Assembly: GCF_040732315.1 (NCBI RefSeq)
Contig: NZ_CP160388.1
Span: 3,562,501-3,626,500, forward strand
Direction: 5' to 3'
DNA from: Oryzisolibacter sp. LB2S
GTDB taxonomy: Bacteria; Pseudomonadota; Gammaproteobacteria; Burkholderiales; Burkholderiaceae_C
Length of the DNA: 64,000 nt
Under the pieces are notes generated by a model. It had not been told where the DNA came from. It saw only the letters and a program-made list of their open reading frames with translations, and made no database searches. Positions 29,203 to 36,491 of the stretch are shown in pieces (position 1 is the stretch's first letter; every line of letters starts with the position of its first letter). Position numbers and translations under genes: made by a program.

Positions 29203-30762
29203 TCAACCGCCCGAGGCCAGCACCTGCTGGAAGAAGGCACGTGCGGCCACATTGCAGAACGGCGGCACGAGCGAGCCGTGGTAGGCCTGCACCACCGCAT
29301 TGGCGCCACCCTGGGCCGCCACGCCCGCCTTGGCCTGGGCAAAGCCGGCCTTGACGGCGGCAAACGGGTCGCTTGCGCCCGTGGGCGCGGAATCGACATC
29401 GAGCACGGTGAGCAGCCCGGCCGGCAGCGCCAGCGGCGAGGGGGCACTCCACAGGCCCTGCATCAGCGTGGTGTTGGCCTGATAGAACACCGTCGGGTCG
29501 GCATTGCCGCCGCACAGCAGCACCGGGCGCTGGGGCGCCCAGTTGCGCAGGTCGTTGGCCTTGAAGGCCTTGCGCAGCGGGTGCTGGGGCGCGACCGCCT
29601 GGGCGCCCGTGGTCACGCTGGGCACGGCGCCGTCGGGGTTGGCGATGGCGTCCTGCAGATAGGCCAGACGCGCGCTGTTCTTCACCAGGTTGTTGCTGCC
29701 GAAGCCGAGCGCGAACAGCGGCGCGAGCGCGGGCGGCTGCGTCGGCGGCGTGATGCCGGCGAACGCGGGCGCGGGCGGCGTGCTGCTGAACATCTGCGTC
29801 TGCGGCAGCTTGCCCTGGGCGATCAGCTCGCTCAACGGCGTGGCGGAGGGCAGCAGGGTATCGATGCCCGTGGCGTACGCGGCCTCGAACATGTCCGAAG
29901 GCTGGGCGTAGAGGTTGCCGTAGGCCTTCTGGTAGCTCGCCGCCAGCAGCGGCGTGAACACGGTCGCGCCCAGGTTCACGTTGCCGTAGTACACGGCATC
30001 GCCGAACGCACCGAGGGCATAGGGGCCGGACATGGGGGCCGACGCCGTCACCGCCTGCCCGGCAGCCTGCAGCGCGCGGTGCGTGGCCATGGCCACATGG
30101 CCGCCCTGCGAGTAGCCGGTGACGAGCAGTTTGCCGCCGTCCTGGCCATTGATGCGCGGCAGCGCCTTGCGCGCCGCGGCGAGCGCATCCATCATCTCCT
30201 TGGACTGCTGGTCCGCGTTCAGGTAGGGGTGGTAGCCGAGCCTGGAGACGTCATAGCCCGCGTAGTTGGGCGCCACCACGATGAAGCCCTGGGCCGCGTA
30301 CATGGCGGCCAGCAGCGTGCCCTCGGAGGCGCCGGGGCGGCCCTGCTCCGTGATGTCGGCGATGTTGTAGGCGCGGTCGGTGGTCGTGCCATGGGCATAG
30401 AGCACCACCGGGCGCGGGCCGCTGCAGCCCGCCGCATCGCCCGCGGGCACCATGAGCGCGCCCGAGGCATTGGTCGCCTCGCCCGCGCCGCCCACGGTGC
30501 CGTACTCGATGTAGTGGATGTTCACGCCGCACTTGGGCGTGCCCGCAAGCGCCAACAGGCTCTGCCCGCTGGCGTTGGCCGCAAGCCGGTCCTTGAGCTC
30601 GGCCGCGCCGATGGCCGTGACGCGCAGCGGTGGGTTGTGCACCAGGGAGCCACGCGACCCGCTCAGGTCGGTCTCGCTGCTGCCGCCCGTGTCGGATCCC
30701 CCGCCACAGGCCGCCAGCAGGGCCGTGGCACTGGCCATGGCCAGCCCAGTCCATTTGTTCAT
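29203..30762 (-). CDS. Secreted lipoprotein alpha/beta hydrolase (secretory-lipase-like)
   Basis: 519 residues; signal peptide with lipobox LLAAC (Cys19). The alpha/beta hydrolase core has VVLYAHGTTTDR (oxyanion, about 118-129), a nucleophile elbow VTGYSQGGHVA (Ser about 212) and a C-terminal His candidate YHGSLVPPFC. An esterase or lipase at the cell surface is likely; the substrate is not known. It is followed by ompW, which moves hydrophobic compounds across the outer membrane, so the pair may act on lipids or esters. A palindrome upstream (30787-30800) suggests TetR-type control. Confidence 0.83.
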   Translation of the reverse strand: MNKWTGLAMASATALLAACGGGSDTGGSSETDLSGSRGSLVHNPPLRVTAIGAAELKDRLAANASGQSLLALAGTPKCGVNIHYIEYGTVGGAGEATNASGALMVPAGDAAGCSGPRPVVLYAHGTTTDRAYNIADITEQGRPGASEGTLLAAMYAAQGFIVVAPNYAGYDVSRLGYHPYLNADQQSKEMMDALAAARKALPRINGQDGGKLLVTGYSQGGHVAMATHRALQAAGQAVTASAPMSGPYALGAFGDAVYYGNVNLGATVFTPLLAASYQKAYGNLYAQPSDMFEAAYATGIDTLLPSATPLSELIAQGKLPQTQMFSSTPPAPAFAGITPPTQPPALAPLFALGFGSNNLVKNSARLAYLQDAIANPDGAVPSVTTGAQAVAPQHPLRKAFKANDLRNWAPQRPVLLCGGNADPTVFYQANTTLMQGLWSAPSPLALPAGLLTVLDVDSAPTGASDPFAAVKAGFAQAKAGVAAQGGANAVVQAYHGSLVPPFCNVAARAFFQQVLASGG

Positions 30763-30786
30763 CGCAGATCTCCCGGAGTAAATAGA

Positions 30787-30800
30787 ACGAACGTTCGTTT
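30787..30800. promoter_or_regulatory. Perfect palindrome upstream of the lipase gene
   Basis: AACGAACGTTCGTT is a perfect 14-bp palindrome 25 bp before the lipase start codon, of the ACGAACG/CGTTCGT type bound by TetR-family repressors. No tetR gene lies in the window, so the regulator would act from elsewhere. Confidence 0.6.
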
Positions 30801-30875
30801 TTAAAACGACTGCGATCGTACTCCCGGGATGCGTCCGCAGCGACGCGGGTAACTACCAATACAAGGCGAAGCGCT

Positions 30876-32339
30876 TCAATGATCGAGGTCGCGCGCCGTC
30901 CAGTCGACCAGCGCGTCCAGCGCGGGCCGCGCGGCGCCGGCGTTCTCGTGGTTGACCATGGCCACCAGCGCATAGCGCCGGCCGCTCGCGCCCAGCACAT
31001 AGCCGGCCAGCGCCGTCACGTCGCGCAGGCTGCCGGTCTTGAGGTGTGCCGCACCCTGGCTCGGCCCGTTCCTGCGGCGCAGCGTGCCATCGACCCCGGC
31101 CAGCGGCAGCGAGGCCATGAACTCCGGCATCACCGGCGCGGCCCAGGCCTGCTGCAGCAGGCGTGCGAGCGCGCGCGCCGTCACGCGCGCCTCGCGGCTC
31201 AGGCCGGCGCCGTTGTCCACCACCGGGGCATCGGCGCCGGCCATGCGCTGCTGCCACCAGCGCGAGAGCACCTCGCGCGCGGCATCGAAGCTGCCCTGGC
31301 CGCCCTTGTGCAGCCCCAGCGTGAGCAGCAGCTGCTGCGTCATGACGTTGTTGCTGTGCTTGTTGATGTCGCGCACCACCTCGGCCAGGCTGGGCGAGCG
31401 CAAGCTGAACGCCGGCTTCAGGCCCGCGGGCACCTGGCCGTCGCGCACGCGGCCCGTGAGCCGGCCACCCACCTCGCGCCACATGCCGGCCACGGCACGC
31501 GCCGCGTAGCCCGATGGATCGGCGGGCGCCACGGCCCATTCGCGCGCGCCACAGGCCGGCGGATAGGCGCCCGCAAAGACGATGCGCGCGGCATCGGCCA
31601 GCTCGGCGCGCAGGGCCGCGCGCCAGTCGCCGCAGCCCTGGGCCGCACGCGCCAGGGGCACGCTCGTGGGCAGATCCATACCCGCCAGCGGCGGCGTGTA
31701 GCGCACGCGCGCCACGCCCGCCGCGGCATCGGGCTGAAAGTCCATGACCAGGGCCTTGTAGTTGAGCAGCAGCGCATCGGGCGACACGTTGTAGGGGCGC
31801 CAGGGCTCGCCATCGAACTGCGCCGGGTCATGCGCAGGCAGCACAAAGGCGCTGCGGTCGAGCACGATGTCGCCGTCGATCTGCGCCACGCCCTGGGCGC
31901 GCAGGCGCTGCATGAGCAGCCACAGGCGCTCGACGACCAGCGCCGGATCGCCCTGGCCCTGGATGTAGACATTGCCGCGCAGCAGGCCGTCCCGCGGCGG
32001 CGCGTCGAGATAAACCGGCGTCTCCCAGGCAAAGGCCGGCCCGAGCAGGTCCAGCGCCGCAAAGGTGGTCACAAGCTTCATCACCGAGGCCGGGTTCTGC
32101 GCCCTGTCGCCCTGGTGCACGAGCCGCGCGGCCGCACCCTCCTGCACCGGCACCACCATGACCGACAGCGCGTCACGCGGCAGCGCCGCGCGCTGCAGCG
32201 CCGCGTCGACGGCCGCGGGCAGCGTGCCGACGGCGCCCGGAAGGGCCGCTGGCCCCGCGGCGCAGGCGCACAGGCCGATGGTGGCAATGGCGACGCCGAG
32301 CAGGCGGCGGCAGAAGGAGGCGAGAGACCCAGGCAGCAT
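30876..32339 (-). CDS. dacB: D-alanyl-D-alanine carboxypeptidase/endopeptidase (PBP4 type)
   Basis: Periplasmic class C penicillin-binding protein trimming peptidoglycan. 487 residues; N-terminal export signal (MLPGSLASFCRRLLGVAIATIG then a CACAAG cleavage region), SxxK motif SVMK at 85-88, SNN in KHSNNVMTQQ (about 325), and KTG in HLKTGSLRD (about 434). The long insertion between SxxK and SxN is typical of PBP4. ATG at 32339; divergent from tsaB by 59 bp. Confidence 0.95.
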   Translation of the reverse strand: MLPGSLASFCRRLLGVAIATIGLCACAAGPAALPGAVGTLPAAVDAALQRAALPRDALSVMVVPVQEGAAARLVHQGDRAQNPASVMKLVTTFAALDLLGPAFAWETPVYLDAPPRDGLLRGNVYIQGQGDPALVVERLWLLMQRLRAQGVAQIDGDIVLDRSAFVLPAHDPAQFDGEPWRPYNVSPDALLLNYKALVMDFQPDAAAGVARVRYTPPLAGMDLPTSVPLARAAQGCGDWRAALRAELADAARIVFAGAYPPACGAREWAVAPADPSGYAARAVAGMWREVGGRLTGRVRDGQVPAGLKPAFSLRSPSLAEVVRDINKHSNNVMTQQLLLTLGLHKGGQGSFDAAREVLSRWWQQRMAGADAPVVDNGAGLSREARVTARALARLLQQAWAAPVMPEFMASLPLAGVDGTLRRRNGPSQGAAHLKTGSLRDVTALAGYVLGASGRRYALVAMVNHENAGAARPALDALVDWTARDLDH

Positions 32340-32382
32340 GGCGCACGAGTCTACCCATGCGGCGCGCCATGGCAGCCGGGCC

Positions 32383-32388
32383 GATAAT
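32383..32388 (+). promoter_or_regulatory. tsaB -10-like box
   Basis: GATAAT 11 bp before the tsaB start codon. Nearly the same context (CGATAATCG) recurs before corA. Confidence 0.4.
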
Positions 32389-32398
32389 CGGGCGCTTC

Positions 32399-33136
32399 AT
32401 GAAGCTCCTCGCCTTTGACACCAGTACCGACATCCTGACCATTGCCGTGCAGCATGGCGCGCATTGCCACGCGCACCAGGGCCCGGGCGGTGCCCAGGCG
32501 TCGACCACGCTGATCCCCGCCATCAGGGCCCTGCTGGCCCAGGCCGGCCTCGGTTTTTCCGAGCTCGACGCCGTGGTGTTCGGCCGCGGGCCGGGCTCGT
32601 TCACGGGGCTGCGCACGGCCTGCTCCGTGGCGCAGGGGCTGGCCTTTGGCGCGCGCGGCGGCCAGGGTGTGCCCGTGCTGCCCGTGGACACGCTGCTGGC
32701 CGTGGCCGAGCAGGCGCGCGCCGAGCGGGGCTGCACGCGCGTCGTGGCCACGCTCGACGCGCGCATGGACGAGGTCTACAGCGCCGCATTCGAATGGCTG
32801 GCCGACGCCAGCGCGCCCGGCCAGAGCGGCTGGCGCGGGCCGCAGGACTTTGACCTCTGCGCCCCCGAGGCCGTGCGCGTGCCCGCGGGCTGGACCCTGG
32901 CCGGCAACGCCCGCGCGGCCTACGGCGCGCGCCTGGCGCCCGACGCGCCCGATGCACCCGATGTGCACTGCCTGCCCACGGCCCAGGCCCTGCTGCGCCT
33001 GGCCCCGGGGCTGCTGGCCGCGGGCCAGGCCGTGGCCGCGGACGCCGCGCTGCCGCGCTACATACGCGACAAGGTGGCCCAGACCACCGCCGAACGGGAG
33101 GCCGCGCGCAACGCCGCGACGGCAGCGCGCACATGA
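32399..33136 (+). CDS. tsaB: tRNA t6A protein TsaB
   Basis: Partner of TsaD in tRNA t6A37 formation. 245 residues with the ASKHA-like opening MKLLAFDTSTDILTIAV, VVFGRGPGSFTGLRTACSVAQGLA (quoted in part) and VVATLDARMDEVYSAAFEW. It lacks the metal-binding histidines of TsaD, as expected. ATG at 32399. Its stop overlaps the rimI start in ATGA, and rimI overlaps the next gene likewise, so three genes form one tightly coupled operon. Confidence 0.95.
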   Translation: MKLLAFDTSTDILTIAVQHGAHCHAHQGPGGAQASTTLIPAIRALLAQAGLGFSELDAVVFGRGPGSFTGLRTACSVAQGLAFGARGGQGVPVLPVDTLLAVAEQARAERGCTRVVATLDARMDEVYSAAFEWLADASAPGQSGWRGPQDFDLCAPEAVRVPAGWTLAGNARAAYGARLAPDAPDAPDVHCLPTAQALLRLAPGLLAAGQAVAADAALPRYIRDKVAQTTAEREAARNAATAART

Positions 33137-33609
33137 GCGCCATGCCCCAGTCCCCCGACGCCACCGAGGTGCGCTTCGAGCCTCTCACACCTGATGGCCT
33201 GGACGCGCTCATGGCCATTGAGGAGATCGCCTACAGCCACCCCTGGACGCGCGGCAACTTCATCGACGCACTGGCCGCGGGCTACCAGGTCCAGCTGCTC
33301 ATGGCCGGCGAGCAGCTGCTGGGCTACTTCGTCGCCATGCCCGGCGTGCAGGAGGCGCATTTGCTCAACATCACCGTGGCACCGGCCTTCCAGCGCCAGG
33401 GCTGGGCCCATGTGATGCTCGATGCACTGGCCCTGTGGGCGCGGGGACAGGGCGCTCTGTCGCTGTGGCTGGAGGTGCGCGTGAGCAACACGCGCGCGCG
33501 CCAGATCTATGAGCGCCATGGCTACCGCAGCGTGGGCCTGCGCAAGCAGTATTACCCGGGCACGGACGGCCGGCGCGAGGACGCCGTGGTCATGAGTCTG
33601 CCGCTATGA
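33133..33609 (+). CDS. rimI: Ribosomal-protein-alanine N-acetyltransferase RimI
   Basis: GNAT enzyme acetylating the N-terminal Ala of ribosomal protein S18. 158 residues; HPWTRGNFIDAL, LLNITVAPAFQRQGWAHVMLDAL (acetyl-CoA site RQGWA about 90-95) and the C-terminal LEVRVSNTRARQIYERHGY. It overlaps tsaB and the UDG-like gene by 4 nt each, the common tsaB-rimI arrangement. Confidence 0.95.
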   Translation: MSAMPQSPDATEVRFEPLTPDGLDALMAIEEIAYSHPWTRGNFIDALAAGYQVQLLMAGEQLLGYFVAMPGVQEAHLLNITVAPAFQRQGWAHVMLDALALWARGQGALSLWLEVRVSNTRARQIYERHGYRSVGLRKQYYPGTDGRREDAVVMSLPL

Positions 33610-34397
33610 GCCTCGATCTGGACGCGCGCCAACGCGCCATGCTGCAGGAGATGGGCGTCACGGTCTGGGCGCCGCAGCCGGCCGCACCCATGCCTGCGCC
33701 CGCACCCGCCACCGCCGCCAGCCCGGCCCCGGCCGGTGATCCGGCCCGTACTTCGGCTCATACTCCGGCCGCGCAGCCGCCCGCCCGACCACCGGCACGC
33801 CCGCCAACCACGCCAGCGCGGGCCCCTGCCGCTGCGCCCCACCCGGTGGGCTCTGGCGCGGCGCCAGCCGCCCCCGCCGGCGCCGCCGGCCTGCTGCTGC
33901 AGCCGCCCCAGGCCCTGTACCCGCAGGCCGATGCCGCGGCCACACCGGCCGCCCTGGGCGCGGCCTGGCTGGTGGTGCTGGAGAGCCCCACGGCCCACCC
34001 CGCGCTGGCGGCCGATGTGGAGCAGCTGCTGGACAACATGCTGCGCGCCATGGGCCTGCACCGGCATCCGCGCACCTTTGTCGCGCGGCTCGAGCGCGTG
34101 GGCGCGGGCGCCCCGGCCGGCACCGGCCAGGAGCCGGGCGTGGGCCTGCAGCAGGCGCTGGCCCAGCTGCGCCCATCCATGGTGCTGGTGCTGGGCCTGG
34201 CCGCGGCGCGCGCGGTGCTCGGCAACCGTGAGCCGCTGGGGCGCCTGCGCGCGGGCGCGCACCACCTGGCCGACGGCACGCCCGCCGTGGTCAGCTACGA
34301 CCCGGCCTACCTGCTGCGCGCGCCCGAGGCCAAGGCAGCGGCCTGGGCCGATCTGTGCCGCGCGCTGGCCCTGGTGCGCGAGGCCGAACACCGCTGA
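33606..34397 (+). CDS. Degenerate family-4 uracil-DNA glycosylase homologue
   Basis: 263 residues: a start MSLDLDARQRAMLQEMGVTVW, then about 75 residues of Pro/Ala-rich linker, then a UDG-like core. The core keeps VEQLLDNMLRAMGLH, MVLVLGLAAARAVLGNREPLGRLRAG and PAYLLRAPEAKAAAWADLCRAL, all characteristic of UDG family 4. Lost are the catalytic GEAPG motif (here LESPTAH), the HPAY histidine (Asp in SYDPAYLLR) and the four Fe-S cysteines; the whole protein has one Cys. It is probably a non-catalytic DNA-binding or partner protein. Overlaps rimI by 4 nt. In E. coli holD is the neighbour of rimI, but I see no similarity to holD. Confidence 0.8.
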   Translation: MSLDLDARQRAMLQEMGVTVWAPQPAAPMPAPAPATAASPAPAGDPARTSAHTPAAQPPARPPARPPTTPARAPAAAPHPVGSGAAPAAPAGAAGLLLQPPQALYPQADAAATPAALGAAWLVVLESPTAHPALAADVEQLLDNMLRAMGLHRHPRTFVARLERVGAGAPAGTGQEPGVGLQQALAQLRPSMVLVLGLAAARAVLGNREPLGRLRAGAHHLADGTPAVVSYDPAYLLRAPEAKAAAWADLCRALALVREAEHR

Positions 34398-34459
34398 AAT
34401 CCGCCGAAAACCACGCAACAGCGGGCCTGCGCCGGCCGGCGCGGGTTGGCTGCGGGTGC

Positions 34460-34465
34460 GATAAT
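34460..34465 (+). promoter_or_regulatory. corA leader -10-like box
   Basis: GATAAT 23 bp before the first mini-ORF and 136 bp before corA, leaving a long leader. Confidence 0.4.
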
Positions 34466-34487
34466 CGCCGGCTTACATATCCAGGAC

Positions 34488-34550
34488 ATGGAACCATGGA
34501 AACCTACCCCAGTTGGTAGCTTTCAGCCTCCCGGCCTGCCGAGGGGCTGA
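34488..34550 (+). CDS. Candidate proline-rich leader peptide of corA (frame A)
   Basis: 20 codons starting MEPWKPTPVG and ending PPGLPRG, with six prolines, stopping inside the hairpin at 34519-34554. It begins MEP like MgtL of Salmonella mgtA, a proline-rich leader peptide. The ribosome site is poor (AGGA only 1 nt before the ATG). Being in a corA leader is what makes it interesting; translation is not shown. Confidence 0.4.
   Translation: MEPWKPTPVGSFQPPGLPRG
34496..34519 (+). CDS. Candidate heptapeptide leader of corA (frame B)
   Basis: ATG at 34496 opens METYPSW and a TAG, in another frame overlapping the longer mini-ORF. AGGA lies 9 nt upstream, a better ribosome site. It ends exactly where the hairpin begins. 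Confidence 0.4.
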   Translation: METYPSW

Positions 34551-34554
34551 AAGC
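34519..34554 (+). promoter_or_regulatory. Hairpin in the corA leader
   Basis: GCTTTCAGCCTC pairs with GAGG-GG-CTGAAAGC around a GC-rich loop, 47 bp before the corA start. It has no T-run, so it is not a plain terminator; it may couple leader translation to corA expression. Confidence 0.55.
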
Positions 34555-34600
34555 GCCTCAGCCCCCATCGACAGCACAACAAACACCGGGAACTTGAGCC

Positions 34601-35587
34601 ATGCTCAACATCTTTTCGCTCGTCAACGGCCGCCTCGTGCAGGAGGAGATCGACTCCCTGGAGGAGCTGACGCGCTTTCAGCCCATCTGGGTCGACCTGG
34701 AATCGCCCACGCTGCAGGAAAAGCGCTGGATCAAGCAGCATTACGGCCTGTCCATCCCCGAGGATGCGATGGACGACGACATCGAGGAGTCGGCGCGCTT
34801 CTACGAGGAAGACAACGGCGAGCTGCATATCCGCAGCGACTTTCTGATCGATGACGACGAGGATCCGCGCTCGGTGCGCGTGGCCTTCATCCTGAACCAG
34901 CACAACGCCGAGCTCAAGAGCCGCGGCGTGCTGTTCTCCATCCACGACGAGGACATCCCGGTCTTTCGCCTGCTGCGCCTGCGCGCACGCCGTGCGCCGG
35001 GCCTGATCGAGGATGCCAAGGAGGTGCTGCTGGCGCTGTTCGACGCCGACGTGGAATATTCCGCCGACACGCTCGAGGGCATTTACGACGACCTCAAGAA
35101 GGTCAGCTCCCAGGTGCTCGAAGGCCACATGACGGACGACTACGCCCAGCATGTGCTGGCCGACATCGCCCGTCAGGAGGATCTGAACGGCCGCATACGC
35201 CGCAACATGCTGGACACGCGCCGCGCCGTGAGCTTCATGATGCGCAGCAAGATGCTCGACGCAGAGCAGTTCGAGGACGCGCGCCAGATCCTGCGCGACA
35301 TCGAGTCGCTGGACAGCCACACGCAGTTCCTGTTCGACAAGATCAACTTCCTGATGGATGCCACGGTCGGCTTTCTGAACATCAACCAGAACAAGATCAT
35401 CAAGATCTTCTCGGTGGCCAGCGTGGCGCTGCTGCCGCCCACGCTGATCGCCAGCGTCTACGGCATGAACTTCCGCGTCATGCCCGAGCTGGAGTGGCAG
35501 CATGGCTACGCCTACGCCATCGGCCTGATGGTGGCCAGCGCCGTCGTGCCCATGCTGTACTTCCGCAAGCGCGGGTGGCTGAAGTAG
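34601..35587 (+). CDS. corA: CorA magnesium/cobalt transporter
   Basis: Pentameric inner-membrane Mg2+ channel. 328 residues: a large cytosolic N-terminal domain with MDDDIEESARFYEEDNGELHIRSD (start quoted in part) and a long stalk helix, then two C-terminal membrane helices with the GMN signature in ASVYGMNFRVMPE (about 287-291) and the basic end YFRKRGWLK. ATG at 34601. The leader of about 135 nt with two mini-ORFs and a hairpin suggests post-transcriptional control. Confidence 0.97.
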   Translation: MLNIFSLVNGRLVQEEIDSLEELTRFQPIWVDLESPTLQEKRWIKQHYGLSIPEDAMDDDIEESARFYEEDNGELHIRSDFLIDDDEDPRSVRVAFILNQHNAELKSRGVLFSIHDEDIPVFRLLRLRARRAPGLIEDAKEVLLALFDADVEYSADTLEGIYDDLKKVSSQVLEGHMTDDYAQHVLADIARQEDLNGRIRRNMLDTRRAVSFMMRSKMLDAEQFEDARQILRDIESLDSHTQFLFDKINFLMDATVGFLNINQNKIIKIFSVASVALLPPTLIASVYGMNFRVMPELEWQHGYAYAIGLMVASAVVPMLYFRKRGWLK

Positions 35588-35607
35588 GCGCGCCTGAGTC
35601 GCGCCTG

Positions 35608-35673
35608 GTTTTTGGGAGTCAAATTCGGCTCTAACGCTTGCTGGGCAAGCGCGAACAGCTATGTTTTCGAAAG
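35608..35673 (+). repeat. AGCTAT-type dispersed repeat, copy 11 (mtn 3' end)
   Basis: TTTTTGGGAGTC, GGCTCT, 23 nt with GCAAGCGCGAA, CAGCTAT at 35656-35662, then GTTTTCGAAAGC. The CTA inside CAGCTAT gives the TAG stop of mtn. Confidence 0.75.
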
Positions 35674-36429
35674 CCCCTGCAGCAGTCCATGGACGATGCC
35701 GTCGGCATAGCGGCTCGCCACATGGGTGACGAAGTGCGGAAAGTCCACATGGGCGGCGTCGTCCGCGCGGTCCGAGATGGTGCGCACGGCGGCAAACGGC
35801 AGGCCGTAGTCGTGGCACACCTGGGCCACGGCTGCGCCCTCCATCTCCACGGCCAGGGCCTCGTGGCCGGCCATGCCCAGGGCCTGGCGCAGCGCGCCCG
35901 ACTCGGCCGAGGTGGAGACAAAGCGGTCACCGCTGATGATCAACCCCTGGTGGGCGCGCGCCGCGCGGCCGGCGTTCCCGGTCGGATTCATGGCATCAGA
36001 TTGACCTGCAGCGCCCGCCAGATAAGCGTTGGCAGCTTCAAATAGCGTAGTAGACAGGTCCGCATCGCAGGGCATGCGCGCGCGCCCGTAGCCGGGCAGT
36101 TCCCAGCGCGCGAAGATGGGCGATGCGTCCATGTCGTGCTGCAGAAAGTCCCGCGCCACGACCACGTCGCCCACCTGCACGCCATCGCCCAGGCCACCGG
36201 CCACGCCGGTGAACACCATGCGCCGCGCGCCGAATCGCTCGGCCAGCAGCGTGGCCGTGGTGGCCGCCGCCACCTTGCCTATGCCCGACAGCGCCAGCAC
36301 CACGGGCTGGCCGTAGAGCTCGCCGCGCCAGAAGCGGCGGCCCGCATGCTCCAGGGCCTGGGCGCCGTGCAGCGCGTGCATGAGGCTGCCCTGCTCTTCG
36401 GGCAGGGCGCTGAGGATGGCGGTGGTCAT
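35659..36429 (-). CDS. mtn: 5'-methylthioadenosine/S-adenosylhomocysteine nucleosidase
   Basis: Cleaves MTA and SAH to adenine and the thioribose sugar for methionine salvage. 256 residues of the phosphorylase superfamily: LPEEQGSL (catalytic acid about 11), GVAGGLGDGVQVGDVVVA, ISGDRFVS (about 170), VEMEGAAVAQVC and TISDRADD (about 225). A repeat copy (36000-36050) encodes a loop insertion between sheets (AANAYLAGAAGQ) and another supplies the stop codon. It lies convergent with corA. Confidence 0.92.
   Translation of the reverse strand: MTTAILSALPEEQGSLMHALHGAQALEHAGRRFWRGELYGQPVVLALSGIGKVAAATTATLLAERFGARRMVFTGVAGGLGDGVQVGDVVVARDFLQHDMDASPIFARWELPGYGRARMPCDADLSTTLFEAANAYLAGAAGQSDAMNPTGNAGRAARAHQGLIISGDRFVSTSAESGALRQALGMAGHEALAVEMEGAAVAQVCHDYGLPFAAVRTISDRADDAAHVDFPHFVTHVASRYADGIVHGLLQGLSKT
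36000..36050 (+). repeat. AGCTAT-type dispersed repeat, copy 12 (inside mtn)
   Basis: GACCTG, CAGCGCCCGCCA, GATAAGCGTTGG, CAGCTTCAAATAGCGTAG. Its left half is identical to copy 5 in leuS over 18 nt. Confidence 0.7.
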
Positions 36430-36491
36430 GGCAGGGCAGACGTGAAAAAGCCGGGATTATCCCGGCCCGCGCATGGCTTTCGGCGGCAGCG

